From NCBI GenBank assembly GCA_025370055.1, contig CP073041.1, positions 4,930,272-4,994,271 on the forward strand: a stretch of DNA of 64,000 bases. Reading direction: 5' to 3'. The DNA comes from Woronichinia naegeliana WA131 (GTDB taxonomy: Bacteria > Cyanobacteriota > Cyanobacteriia > Cyanobacteriales > Microcystaceae). The notes below the pieces were generated by a model. The model was given only the letters and a program-made list of their open reading frames with translations, ran no database searches and had not been told where the DNA came from. Of the stretch, positions 37,475 to 47,235 are shown one piece after another (positions within the stretch are counted from its first letter, which is position 1; the number at the start of each line of letters is the position of its first letter). The position numbers were made by a program, and so were the translations under genes.

Positions 37475-38668
37475 ATGACCATTGACATTGAAGACCCAGC
37501 CAGACTTCCCTACGCCGTTTTAACACTTCAGCAGCAACGACAGCGATTAAGAGAATTAGCTAGGGTTTTTTTCCGATTAGGATTGACCGCTTTTGGGGGC
37601 CCAGCCGCCCATATCGCCTTAATGGATCACGAAGTTGTCGAGCGTCGTCAGTGGATGAGTCGAACTCAACTTTTAGATTTACTCGGAATTACTAACTTAA
37701 TTCCTGGCCCAAACTCTTCAGAACTGGCGATTCATATTGGTTATGAACGGGGAGGATGGCGAGGTCTATGGATCGCTGGAGGTTGTTTTATTCTGCCAGC
37801 CATGCTGATGGTGTGGGGATTGGCCGCGCTCTATCAGCGTTACCAAACCGTTCCCCAGATGGAATGGCTCTTGTATGGAATTAAGCCTGTGATTATCGCT
37901 ATTGTTGTGCAGGCCCTCGTAAAGTTAGGACAAAAAGCCATTAAAGATCAATGGACACTTTGCGCTACGCTGCTGGCGATCGCTGGATATTTGGGACATT
38001 GGCCTGAACTCCTGATTTTATTGCTTCTCGGCCTACTCGTTATGGCCATTAAAAGAGGACTATCTCAATCTTGGGGAATAGGTTTTTGGCTATGGCCGCT
38101 GCCTGGTTTACTGACACCAACTAGCAACCCCGCTCTCAATTCGGTCAGTTGGTTGGGGGTCTTTTTCTTTTTTCTCAAAATTGGTTCAATTCTCTACGGT
38201 AGTGGTTATGTTCTTTTAGCGTTTCTACAACGGGAATTGGTTGAACAACATCATTGGTTAACGTCTCAACAGCTTTTAGATGCAGTAGCGATCGGTCAAA
38301 TAACGCCCGGCCCAGTATTCACCACAGCAACCTTTGTTGGCTATCTTTTAGCCGGAAATGCAGGGGCGATCGCCGGAACAGTAGGGATTTTTTTACCGGC
38401 TTTTGCCCTCGTTTGGCTGGTTCATCCCTGGGTGGCTAAATTACGTCAATCTCTTTGGGTCAGTGGCTTTCTCGATGGGATCAATTCCGCTTCCTTGGGC
38501 TTAATGGCGGGGGTAACTTACACTTTAGCTCAAGAAACACTTCAAGATAGCTTAACCCTTGGTTTGGCGATTATCAGTAGTATTATTCTCTTTCTTTTTC
38601 CGATTAACACCGCCTGGTTAGTATTGGGGGGTGGGTTAGTGAGTTTAGCTGTCCGAGTCTGGAATTGA
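37475..38668 (+). CDS. chrA: Chromate transporter, long-chain ChrA
   Basis: 397 residues with two homologous CHR halves. The first starts VFFRLGLTAFGGPAAHIALMDHEVVERRQWMS. The second starts FFLKIGSILYGSGYVLLAFLQRELVEQHHWLT. Both include the conserved PGP motifs (NLIPGPNSSELAIHIGY; GQITPGPVFTTATFVGYLLAG). About ten hydrophobic segments are present. It exports chromate in exchange or with protons in characterised relatives. It stands alone with no chrB regulator nearby. Confidence 0.93.
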   Translation: MTIDIEDPARLPYAVLTLQQQRQRLRELARVFFRLGLTAFGGPAAHIALMDHEVVERRQWMSRTQLLDLLGITNLIPGPNSSELAIHIGYERGGWRGLWIAGGCFILPAMLMVWGLAALYQRYQTVPQMEWLLYGIKPVIIAIVVQALVKLGQKAIKDQWTLCATLLAIAGYLGHWPELLILLLLGLLVMAIKRGLSQSWGIGFWLWPLPGLLTPTSNPALNSVSWLGVFFFFLKIGSILYGSGYVLLAFLQRELVEQHHWLTSQQLLDAVAIGQITPGPVFTTATFVGYLLAGNAGAIAGTVGIFLPAFALVWLVHPWVAKLRQSLWVSGFLDGINSASLGLMAGVTYTLAQETLQDSLTLGLAIISSIILFLFPINTAWLVLGGGLVSLAVRVWN

Positions 38669-38680
38669 GCGACATTCCAT

Positions 38681-39281
38681 TTATCTCGGTACTGTAATTT
38701 GTTTGAGAATATTAGCAATAATACTGTCAATTTTTACCCCATCTAATTGAGCTTCTGGTTTAATAATCAGTCGATGACGTAAAAGGTTAGGAGCCACACT
38801 TTTTAAATCATCAGGAATGAGGTAATCCCGTCCCTTTAGCCAAGCTCTAGCACGACTGGACTGTAACCAAAGTACCGCCGCACGGGGAGAAGCTCCCACT
38901 AACACATCAGGATGTTTACGGGTTTGCTCAACTAATTCTAAAAGATAATCTAATAGTTTTTCATCAACTGAGCGTAAAGGTTTGATTTTGCAAGTCAAAA
39001 ATGCTAGTTCCCAAAATATCCGAGGGTAGAATATCAGGGGTTAGTTGAATACGGCAAAAGTCGGATTGAATCAAGCGAGCGAGGACTTTAACTAATAGAG
39101 TCTTTCCAACTCCTGGCACCCCTTCCAAAATCACATGACCACCACTTAAGAGAGCGATTAATAATTGATTGATAATCGTTGTTTGCCCGACGATATAGTA
39201 CTCGATCGCCTGTTGGAGACGATTAAAATTTTGGTGATCGGTTGTGATTGGCTCCGTCTGCTCCCCAGGAATTTGTCTCAT
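38681..39281 (-). pseudogene. MoxR-family AAA ATPase with an internal deletion
   Basis: The N-terminal part (ATG at 39281, MRQIPGEQTEPITTD...) contains Walker A (GHVILEGVPGVGKTLLVKVLARL) and reaches DILGTSIFDLQNQTF. The sequence then jumps, with a frame change, to the C-terminal lid domain (PLRSVDEKLLDYLLELVEQTRKHPDVLVGASPRAAVLWLQ). About 110-120 residues holding Walker B, sensor 1 and the Arg finger are missing compared with the usual ~310 residues. The junction lies near 38990-39000. Non-functional. Confidence 0.88.
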
Positions 39282-39521
39282 TTTTGTAAGTAAATACGTT
39301 GCATATCCTTGACATTTAAGTAAAACCAAATTTGCTTAAGATTCAACTTCACGGATAGCCATTGAATAAACTGTTGAATACCTTTACTTTTACTAATAAC
39401 GCCCAGGTTATAAGCCAGTCGTTCAAAATTGAGCGATCGCCCCACATAGTCTAACTTCAAGACTTTAAAGCCCGCTTTAGTGGCCATTTGCGTGAGGGTG
39501 TCACTGGTGAAAAAATAAATA

Positions 39522-41209
39522 GGGCTTGCTGAAAAAGTCAAAAAACGAAAGAAATGTGGGTTAGGGAAGTATGGACTGAAAAAGCATAGATAACTTATCC
39601 TTATGGAAACAAATCAAAATACAGATTTTGTTTAATCTATTGTTCCTTTCTGTCTAAAAAGGTCAACACAAATCACTCCTCACAAAAGAGAGGAAAATTA
39701 ACACCATTTTTCACAAGAAAAACGACTCTACAACTTTTTACTTTTTGTCTTCTGAAGTAGAGTAGAAAGATTCATTACCAAAAAGTTCATCGCAATTACC
39801 GTTTCCGAGGTCTCAGGTAGTTTGGCCATCACTCGACCAAGACTAAATTTCCTCTTTCCCTGTCCGAATTTACCCTCAATGGCATTACGCACTCTTTCAT
39901 CTGAGCGTGCCTCTTTCTTTTTTTCTTTGCTCACCTCTTTCGGCGGTCTTCCCAATCGGGGACCACTCATTCTTATATCCCTTTCTTTACAATAAGCTCG
40001 ATTCGCTTTTGTTCGATAGATTTTATCCACATGAACCGATTCCGGATAACATCCTGTTTCCCTTTTATATTCTTCTATTCGCGCTTGTAAATCTCCCGAT
40101 TCGTTGTAATTATCCCAACTTAATTTGTCTAAGAAGACAAAGCCATTCACATTACTTGCCGATATTTTAGCTCCAAACTCTACTGCTTTTCCCGCTTTTC
40201 CACGCACTATTGGACGCACGTGAGGTTGGCTTACACTCACAATTCTGTTTTCTACTTTATTTGTCTTTTTTTCATACATTTCTAACTGTTGCTCATACAC
40301 TTTTCCTATCGTTACAAGCTCTTCTTGCTCTTTTTTCGTTAGTTTTTCTAACTTTGCTCCCTCTTCTATCATTTTTTCTATATGAGACAAGTTTCTTTTT
40401 ATATATCCTAGTTGTTTTTTTGTTCCTTTTCTTCTTTCTTTTTTTGACACACGACGTTTTTTTGCTATGGCTAAGTACTCTTTTCTTGCCACTTCCCTAT
40501 AAGTCCTCGGCTTTTCTTTCCTTTTCTCTTTTATTTCTTCATACAGCTTATCTATTATTTTTTCTGTTTTTTCTCTGGCATCATTCAATATTCCTATATC
40601 CGTTGGATATTTTATATCTGCTGGTGTACAAGTCGCATCTAACAATAACTTTCCTTCATTTTCTTTTTTTTCTGACGCTACAACCGTCGCTTTTTTTTCT
40701 ATTTCTTTATTAATTTTATTTATTAATTCCATTCCTATTTTTTTACGAAAATGAACCATCATTGACGCATTAAATGCTTCTTTGCTACTATAGCTTTCCA
40801 TTCCTATAAAGTACTGTAAATAAGGGTTCTCTTTTATTTGTTCTACTGTTTCTCTGTCACTTTTTCCTGAAATTTCTTTGATAATTAATGCTCCTAATGC
40901 CATTCTAAATGATTTGGCTGGGGCTCCTTTTTTTTCTGTGAAGTTTTTTGCATATTCTTCCTCATATTCTTCCCAGGGAATCATTTTTGACATTTCTATC
41001 CAACGATTTTCTTCGTCTAACTGCCCGCCGAACAGATTTTTCAAGTTTTCTGGTGTTTCAATTGAGTACTGTTGCTTTCGGTACATCTGCTTTCTCTCTT
41101 CTTAATGCAATGGTTTTGAGGCATTCTACCCTATTTTCGTGCATTCTAGCGGTTCTTAATTCGCCTACTATTTTTCTCCGTAAAGGTTTCAGCTTTTTTC
41201 AGCAAGCCC
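39522..41209 (-). mobile_element. IS5-like element, copy 6 (1688 bp)
   Basis: The 6-bp duplicate TAAATA lies at 39516-39521 and 41210-41215; both terminal repeats are intact. Confidence 0.95.
39728..41086 (-). CDS. IS5-like DDE transposase (copy 6)
   Basis: Intact 452 residues. It has the LSHIEK variant also found in the copies at 18137 and 31083, but without their 4-bp duplication, so it resembles their parent form. Confidence 0.92.
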   Translation of the reverse strand: MYRKQQYSIETPENLKNLFGGQLDEENRWIEMSKMIPWEEYEEEYAKNFTEKKGAPAKSFRMALGALIIKEISGKSDRETVEQIKENPYLQYFIGMESYSSKEAFNASMMVHFRKKIGMELINKINKEIEKKATVVASEKKENEGKLLLDATCTPADIKYPTDIGILNDAREKTEKIIDKLYEEIKEKRKEKPRTYREVARKEYLAIAKKRRVSKKERRKGTKKQLGYIKRNLSHIEKMIEEGAKLEKLTKKEQEELVTIGKVYEQQLEMYEKKTNKVENRIVSVSQPHVRPIVRGKAGKAVEFGAKISASNVNGFVFLDKLSWDNYNESGDLQARIEEYKRETGCYPESVHVDKIYRTKANRAYCKERDIRMSGPRLGRPPKEVSKEKKKEARSDERVRNAIEGKFGQGKRKFSLGRVMAKLPETSETVIAMNFLVMNLSTLLQKTKSKKL

Positions 41210-42023
41210 TAAATATGACCTTCACAACTTAAGCTTCTTTCTCGTTTCCCTAATAATTTAAACATTAAGGTATCATAACGAGGGGTTTCTAAGACAAAAA
41301 TACCTCCTGGCTTCAGCACTTGATAAACTTTTTCTAAACAGGCAAAGGGATCGGCAACATGTTCAATCACATGAATCATCAAAATGGCATCTTGACTTTG
41401 ATCGGCGATCGCTGTTTTTTCAAGAGGAAGGGGCAAAGACGATAATTTTAATTCCGACTCCGCATAACGACAGAGAGCCTCATTCGGCTCAATACCCGTC
41501 ACTTGCCAACCATCTTGTTTAAAGAAATTCAGCAAAAAGCCAAAACCACTGCCAATCTCCAGTAAATTTCCTTTATTGGGAAAACGATTATTGACAAAGG
41601 CCTTTGTATCAGTATAGTCTCTGACCTGTAACGTTTCTTTATCAATTCGCTGCTGCATTCTAGGTTCATGAAGATGATCTAATACCCAGTTAGGATCATA
41701 TTCTTCAATAGAATCCGAATCAATCTGCTGTCTAGGATTGGCATACATCAAGCCACAATGATTACATTGAACAATTTGATTGATTTGGGCAACATCGGCT
41801 GCAAAAAGAACCTGATAGTCATCCGCACCACAGAGATTACAATTAGTATCTTTACTCATAAAAAATGCTGTTTTTGAGAGAGCTTAAGCCTTTTTATTTT
41901 AGTAGTATAGTAGCATACCGATTACCCGATTCTGCCATCAAACGAGAGAAAATAGGGTCACTAACGACTAATAACAAATTGGGTGAATGAAAATCACTCA
42001 CCCCCGATCCTCTGATCTATTGT

Positions 42024-42689
42024 TTAGTCTGTTATGGCTTTTAATAGCACATCACTCAGACTCATACCTTCCATATCTTCAATCGTGATGGTATCGACAA
42101 TATCAAACTTAGCCCCGGCCTGCTGTAATTGATCATCAAGCGCGCGCAGGAAAACCGTCGCTTTTTTATCATGGCCGACTTGAATGAGCGAGATTGCCAA
42201 TTCTTCGTCCCGATCAATTTTTTGAGAAGCTTCAATGATTACCCGAATGACCGCCTTATGATCCGTCGGTTCCCCATCGGTAATAATCAAAAAGGTTTCA
42301 CCGTTGGATTGAGCAGATTGAGCCGCTTTGCGTTGGAAATAGTTATCTAGGCCATCTTTGAGCACACTGGCCAGATCCGTCCGTCCCATCGGTTCATTTT
42401 CAGCATAAATGCGAGTCACTTTATCCGAGGTGACATTATCGTAACGTCTGAAGCGACCAGAAAAAAGATAGACAGTGATACCATCTGGGTCGATTTCTTC
42501 ACACTTTTGAGCCAGGGCAATAGTAGATTCCTGAGCCAGTTCCCAACGGGTTTTACCCCCTGGTTTATCGGCAGTTGCCATACTGCTGCTTTTATCGATC
42601 ATTAGGGTGTAGTCTCGATTTTCGAGAACGGGGTCAAGGCTCATAAACGTCTCCAAAGGTTTTTGGGTTTCAGCGTCTGGGGTAATCAT
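42024..42689 (-). CDS. VWA-domain protein (TerY-like)
   Basis: 221 residues, essentially one von Willebrand A domain. A perfect MIDAS is visible: DKSSSM near residue 32 (DxSxS), Thr in GRTDLASVL near 104 and Asp in ITDGEPTD near 140. There is no signal peptide or membrane segment, so it is cytosolic. Cytosolic VWA proteins of this kind often pair with AAA ATPases (MoxR) or tellurite/stress systems. The ruined moxR gene lies 3 kb away on the same strand, but no direct link can be shown. Confidence 0.88.
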   Translation of the reverse strand: MITPDAETQKPLETFMSLDPVLENRDYTLMIDKSSSMATADKPGGKTRWELAQESTIALAQKCEEIDPDGITVYLFSGRFRRYDNVTSDKVTRIYAENEPMGRTDLASVLKDGLDNYFQRKAAQSAQSNGETFLIITDGEPTDHKAVIRVIIEASQKIDRDEELAISLIQVGHDKKATVFLRALDDQLQQAGAKFDIVDTITIEDMEGMSLSDVLLKAITD

Positions 42690-42785
42690 AGCGCATCTGC
42701 TATAGCTGGTTCAGTGTCAGATGTTCTGAGTTCTTGATGCAATGATCCAGAGGTGTTTTGCTGACCGAATCGCCTGACTTGCTCC

Positions 42786-43664
42786 CTAAACACCTACTTT
42801 TTTTAATAGGGTAAAAGGGCCAATAGTTTTTAACTGTTCTAATTGACTGGTATTGCGGACTAACAAAGCCCCCACAAAACCCAGAGCATTGACTTCAATG
42901 CCGTTGTAACTTTCCTGGGAACGGGGAATGAGCATTAACCATTGTCGCGTCATTAACAGGTTATAGGGTTTAGGTTTTGGGCTTGCAGGTTGCCAGAGAT
43001 CAAGTTGCTGGAGTAATTGAAGATAGGTTATTTCAAGGTATGCTGCCCAGTTTTCGGGTTCAGATTGACAATTTTGGGGACAGGGGGCGATCGCCTGTTG
43101 AAAAGGGAGAGACTTTCCCGCCCACATCGCCGCTAAAAACCAAGTTTCTAACGGAAAACTAATATTAGTATCTACTAAGGGTAAGGGGACTAATTGTAAA
43201 TGCTTATGACGCTGACTCGCTCCCGCCAATTTGCCACTGTTATAAAAAACCAAGCCATCTATTTCTGTCAAAGCCAAAACCGCCGCCGTAAAATCCTCTA
43301 AATTCAATAAGTTTTCCTGCTCTTCAAAATCACGGGTAATGATTAATAAATGATGATCAACGGCATTAAATTTATTGAGTAAACAGACATGGGTGGCGGA
43401 GAGATCGCCAACAAATAAATTGGCATCATAGGGCAAAAAGGGATTAAAATCCTTCGGTTTGGTAGTAGTTTGCAGTTTTTTCGCCTGAGCTTTGCGTTCT
43501 AGGTTAGCCAAAATCCTGACCAAGAAATTTACCCCCTGTTCTTCCAGAGAGTGAATTTCGGTAGCAATGGGTTGTAAGGCTCCATTCTCCAAGGCAGATT
43601 GAGTTTGGGCAATCACACGAGGCCAGAGAGTTCCTGGAGGTAAGCTAACACTACTGCACGTCAT
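42786..43664 (-). CDS. apa: ATP adenylyltransferase / Ap4A phosphorylase
   Basis: 292 residues. It degrades diadenosine tetraphosphate to ATP and ADP. The HIT-like active site is GASQRHKHLQLVPLPL (His-x-His-x-Gln). The N-terminal FNPFLPYDANLFVGDLSATHVCLLNKFNAVDHHLLIITRDFEEQ and C-terminal YNLLMTRQWLMLIPRSQE blocks are characteristic. It overlaps the upstream gene at 43651-44409 by 14 bp, suggesting translation coupling. Confidence 0.92.
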   Translation of the reverse strand: MTCSSVSLPPGTLWPRVIAQTQSALENGALQPIATEIHSLEEQGVNFLVRILANLERKAQAKKLQTTTKPKDFNPFLPYDANLFVGDLSATHVCLLNKFNAVDHHLLIITRDFEEQENLLNLEDFTAAVLALTEIDGLVFYNSGKLAGASQRHKHLQLVPLPLVDTNISFPLETWFLAAMWAGKSLPFQQAIAPCPQNCQSEPENWAAYLEITYLQLLQQLDLWQPASPKPKPYNLLMTRQWLMLIPRSQESYNGIEVNALGFVGALLVRNTSQLEQLKTIGPFTLLKKVGV

Positions 43665-44409
43665 AGGCGGCGGGATTTACTTTCAAGATAATTTGATTCT
43701 CCTTTAATTGAATGTCATTCAGGTTCAAGGGGTCAACATTCATTTGTAAACTTTGTTGCAATCTTGCCACCGGAATGTTTAATTTTCGAGCAATTTCTGG
43801 GAGGGTAAAACTGAGATTTCCAACCTTAACACGGCTGTCAGTTGGCAACATTAATTGACCATTCTGGAGTTGGGGTGTACCAGAAATCCCCAAATAAAAT
43901 TCCTGATTCTTAAATTGGGGAAAGGTTGTCACCACACGACTCACTAAGGCTTGTTGGGAACGGGAAAGCTCCAAAGATTGTAATTTCTCAGGGTTAACAA
44001 CGGCTCCCATTTCTAGGCTACCTTGATTAATTCGGGACTGGATAAGATTCTCTTGGCTCATCGGCAGTTTAAATTTTTGGGTTATTTCCGTTTGCAGCAA
44101 TTGTGTAAATTCGCGATCGCTTAACCTGACTTCGACCGGCTGTTGTCCATCGTTCCCTTTGGAAGCGTTGGTCTTCTCCTGCTGCTGGATATTTTCCTTA
44201 ATTTTCGTTTTGATGGTTGTCAGAGAATCTGCCGCGATCTCGGTTGCTGAAGATTGAGAAGGTTTAAGGTCTGGACGATTGAGAACCGGTTTAAGCTGTT
44301 GGGTTTGATACCAATCCGGTAAACTCGTTGCCTGTTGCCAATAGTAGTAAGCGATCGCGCCGCTTCCGAGACCCAATAATCCTAGGAAAATTAGCATTTT
44401 CTTGAACAC
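43651..44409 (-). CDS. Membrane-anchored protein of unknown function
   Basis: 252 residues. An N-terminal membrane anchor (MLIFLGLLGLGSGAIAYYYW) is followed by a polar Gln/Ser/Lys-rich stretch (to about 90). A soluble domain follows with VRLSDREFTQLLQTEITQKF and LPEIARKLNIPVARLQQSLQMNV. It resembles conserved cyanobacterial hypothetical proteins that precede apa-like genes; I cannot assign a function. Confidence 0.65.
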   Translation of the reverse strand: MFKKMLIFLGLLGLGSGAIAYYYWQQATSLPDWYQTQQLKPVLNRPDLKPSQSSATEIAADSLTTIKTKIKENIQQQEKTNASKGNDGQQPVEVRLSDREFTQLLQTEITQKFKLPMSQENLIQSRINQGSLEMGAVVNPEKLQSLELSRSQQALVSRVVTTFPQFKNQEFYLGISGTPQLQNGQLMLPTDSRVKVGNLSFTLPEIARKLNIPVARLQQSLQMNVDPLNLNDIQLKENQIILKVNPAAYDVQ

Positions 44410-44518
44410 GTCCTAGATAACCCTCCTGGTAATTCCTGAAAAATCTAATGTAGCTGTCTGGCCATCTTAACCGAAGACGATTAGCTGTCTCTCCTTTAAA
44501 AACGGCGATCGCCGCCCT

Positions 44519-44710
44519 TGACACTGGTATCGTCTGAGTAAATCCGCTTTTTATATTCCTTGGCGAATGAATGTATTAAGTTAGTCATAGATGGTTCATA
44601 ACTTTATTCGCAGCCATTTTACTATTAGAAAAGTCCCGGCTGTAGCTCTCAGTATTATTCAAAAAAGGTTAACGTGGGAGGAGTTACTTCAAATTCGTAG
44701 GCTTTGTTGA
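44519..44710 (+). mobile_element. Remnant of a long-form IS1-like element
   Basis: The end-like motif ACTGGTATCGTC occurs at 44522. 44591-44710 encodes MVHNFIRSHFTIRKVPAVALSIIQKRLTWEELLQI plus RRLC and a stop, the C-terminus of the transposase found intact at 57618-58697, with several changes. The middle is deleted. This explains most of the 400-bp gap 44410-44811. Confidence 0.8.
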
Positions 44711-44770
44711 CCCCTTTGTATTGTCAGTTTTTTCGTCCCCAGCTAGGGGTATAGGCTTCTAGATTTGCTG

Positions 44771-44790
44771 TGCCCCTTTTTAAGGGGGCA
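44771..44790. terminator. Possible hairpin terminator after the EF-G-like gene
   Basis: TGCCCC pairs with GGGGCA across a short T/A loop, 22 bp past the stop of the minus-strand GTPase gene. There is no T-run on the minus strand after the stem, so it would be a weak or factor-dependent terminator at best. Confidence 0.3.
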
Positions 44791-44811
44791 AAAGACAGCT
44801 TAGTTACCCTT

Positions 44812-46842
44812 TCAACTTTGACTATTTTTAGAGGCTAAGAGAGTACCAATTAATTTTTCAGGGACTTCCTGTAAATGCTCGTATTGCCAGGTAAAATTTC
44901 CCACTCCCAAAGTTAGCGATCGCAGTTCAACGATAAAATTGTGCATTTCTGCTTGAGGAAGATAGGCCGTAATTTGATCCCAACCTTTCCAATCAGCACG
45001 GGGTTCATAACCTAAAATTTGACCGCGACGACCACTAATCAAGGGCAATACCCTGGAGGTAAATTCAGAGGGAGCCGACACCAGAACAGAAAGAATCGGT
45101 TCTAATAATATTGGCTCACATTTGGACATTCCTTCCGTCATGGCAATACGAACCGCCTGTTTAAAGGCCTGTTCGGAACTATCCACATTGTGATAGGAAC
45201 CATCGGTCAGCGTCACCTGGATATCCACAACGGGAAAACCCAAAGGCCCCTGAGCCAAAAATTCTCGTACTCCTGTTTCTACCCCTGGAATATACTGTTT
45301 TGGCACAACCCCGCCCACAATGGTTTCATGAAAAGCAAAGCCACTGCCTCGTTCAACGGGTTTAATTTCCAGATAAACATCTCCAAAGGCTCCATGGCCG
45401 CCCGTTTGATGTTTATAACGTCCATGAATTTTGGTACTTTGACGAATGGTTTCTTTGTAGGGAATTTGGGGTAATTGGGTGATCATGGGTAGGCCATATT
45501 TACGATTGAGCCGAGCGATCGCCACCTGTAAATGGATTTCCCCTTGACCCCAAAGAATCACTTCCTTCGTATCAGCCTGTTGTTCCCACCGTAGGGACGG
45601 ATCTTCTTCCACTAATTTTCCCAGAGCCGCACTCAGTTTAACTTCATCTTTGCGATTGGCTGGTGCGATCGCCAACCCATAAACTGGCTCTAATTGCTCC
45701 ACTTTCGGTAGCGGTTTCGGTGTTTTCCCTGTACTCAACGTTTCTCCGGTGGGAATTCCCTCTAGCCGACCAATGGCCACAATTTCACCCTCCACAGCCA
45801 CTTGTAAGGGTTGTTGTTGCTGTCCCAAAAGACGATAAATCCCCCCTGGGCGAATACCATTAAGGGCCATGCCTTCTGTTAAAGTTCCTTGCCAAATCCG
45901 AGCCAGAGACAATCGCCCGCCTTGCTGAGTAAAGTAGGTCTTAAGAACTTGTACAATTGTTTCATTTTGATCGCTGGGCGTTAAGCCTCGTCGTTCTGCC
46001 GTTAGGGCTGGGGCTGGAGCTTCCTTCACTAAAGCATCTAGTAAAGGTCTAACGCCGTAATCCTGCTCGGCCACCCCAAAAAACACGGGAACAATCAGAT
46101 CAGCACCCAGTTCCTGTTTCAAATCCTGGACAATTTCCTCCCTGGGCGGCTCAATTTCCTCCATTAACTCTTCCAGGAGATGATCATCAAAATCCGCAAG
46201 GGTTTCTAACATTTCCTGACGAGTGACCTGTTCTTCATCTCGGAGATCGCCAGGTAAGGGAATTGGATCCGCCGGACTACCGGCATGATATTGATAGGCT
46301 TGTTCAGTAACGAGATCGATGAAACCTACCAGGGATTCTCCTTGGCAAATGGGATATTGCTGAGGAACGAGGGGACGACTGGAAACACTCTTTAGGGCTT
46401 GCAGGACATCAGCAAAATCGTTTTTCGTCCGATCCATTTTGTTAATAAAAACTAAGTGGGGAATTTCCCAATCATCCAAAAACTTTAATAGCGGGGTCAA
46501 GGTCAACACTCGATCAACGGAGGCCTCGCAAACAATGACAGCCGCTCCTGCACCGACTAACGCATTGTAAGTTTCCTCGGCAAATTCAATGGAACCCGGA
46601 CAATCCAGCCAGGTGAACTGCATATCTTGATAAGTGGTAGTTGCTGCACTCACTTCTACACTCATCTGACGTTCTTTGGCTTCCGGTGAACTATCACTAA
46701 CCGTATTACCGTCCTTGATGCTGCCTTTACGCGTGGTTGTTCCAGTTACGAGTAGGATACTTTCCAATAGGGTTGTCTTACCACTGCCATAGGGGCCAAC
46801 AATCGCGACATTACGAATATTCTCTAAGGTCTTTTGACTCAT
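44812..46842 (-). CDS. EF-G-like translational GTPase (EF-G paralogue)
   Basis: 676 residues with all five EF-G domains. The G domain shows GPYGSGKTTLLES (P-loop), DCPGSIEF in place of the canonical DTPGHIDF, and NKMDRTKND. The C-terminal domains IV-V include GGHGAFGDVYLEIKP, VGGVVPKQYIPGVETGVREFL and VLPLISGRRGQILGYEP. The altered G3 motif (Ser-Ile-Glu for His-Ile-Asp) removes the catalytic histidine of canonical EF-G and marks the EF-G-like clade conserved in cyanobacteria. It is therefore not the main elongation factor; a ribosome-related accessory role is likely (inference). Confidence 0.9.
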   Translation of the reverse strand: MSQKTLENIRNVAIVGPYGSGKTTLLESILLVTGTTTRKGSIKDGNTVSDSSPEAKERQMSVEVSAATTTYQDMQFTWLDCPGSIEFAEETYNALVGAGAAVIVCEASVDRVLTLTPLLKFLDDWEIPHLVFINKMDRTKNDFADVLQALKSVSSRPLVPQQYPICQGESLVGFIDLVTEQAYQYHAGSPADPIPLPGDLRDEEQVTRQEMLETLADFDDHLLEELMEEIEPPREEIVQDLKQELGADLIVPVFFGVAEQDYGVRPLLDALVKEAPAPALTAERRGLTPSDQNETIVQVLKTYFTQQGGRLSLARIWQGTLTEGMALNGIRPGGIYRLLGQQQQPLQVAVEGEIVAIGRLEGIPTGETLSTGKTPKPLPKVEQLEPVYGLAIAPANRKDEVKLSAALGKLVEEDPSLRWEQQADTKEVILWGQGEIHLQVAIARLNRKYGLPMITQLPQIPYKETIRQSTKIHGRYKHQTGGHGAFGDVYLEIKPVERGSGFAFHETIVGGVVPKQYIPGVETGVREFLAQGPLGFPVVDIQVTLTDGSYHNVDSSEQAFKQAVRIAMTEGMSKCEPILLEPILSVLVSAPSEFTSRVLPLISGRRGQILGYEPRADWKGWDQITAYLPQAEMHNFIVELRSLTLGVGNFTWQYEHLQEVPEKLIGTLLASKNSQS

Positions 46843-47100
46843 ACTGTCATCAAAAATAGTTATTCTATTTGTGAGCCTAACCTATTTCTTTGGATAGCGA
46901 TCGCTTCTGCAATGACTTTTAAAGCAAAGAAGATTTAATGTTAACAAATGTAAAGAAGTGTAAATAAAAGCTGAAATTTAGACTGCATCCTATGATATTG
47001 GGAAGACAAATTTTTCCTTGCTGTAAAATTTTCGTTGATTACATCTGACGCGAGCTCGAAAGCCCTATCGTACCGTTTCACAGGATAATCTATCAACGAA

Positions 47101-47235
47101 TTATTTACAGGTAGATAGTTTTTGGACAAAGCTTTTAGCCACATTAAAGCGTTTAGCGAGTTTTTCCTGAGAAATGTTCTCATTCTCATAGGTTTGAACT
47201 ATCTTGTGTCTAAAATCGAGGAAATAGGCTCTCAT
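47101..47235 (-). pseudogene. IS630-type N-terminal helix-turn-helix remnant
   Basis: MRAYFLDFRHKIVQTYENEN followed by ISQEKLAKRFNVAKSFVQKL is the start of IS630 (Synechocystis-type) transposases. It stops after 44 residues at a TAA. Nothing else of the element is recognisable. The rest of the gap 46843-47665 is AT-rich and shows only HIP1 sites (for example at 46900 and 47525). Confidence 0.7.

Larger units (their letters stand above)
39278..41859 (-). pseudogene. SAM-dependent methyltransferase split by an IS5-like element
   Basis: The N-terminal part 41210-41859 has a zinc-ribbon start (CNLCGADDYQVLF; CNHCGLMYANPR) and a class I SAM core (LLEIGSGFGFLLNFFKQDGWQVTGIEPN; ILMIHVIEHVADPFACLEKVYQVLKPGG). 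It breaks at CEGHI. The C-terminal part resumes at 39515 with YFFTSDTLTQMATKAGF and ends at 39278. Removing the IS and one TAAATA duplicate restores a single frame of about 297 residues. The fold is that of the UbiG/glycan-modifying methyltransferase group. The disruption looks very recent, because both halves are undamaged. Confidence 0.9.

Noticed and set aside
46941-47189. 82-residue minus-strand ORF
   Set aside because: It overlaps the IS630 helix-turn-helix remnant in another frame; the remnant frame has clear family sequence and this one does not.
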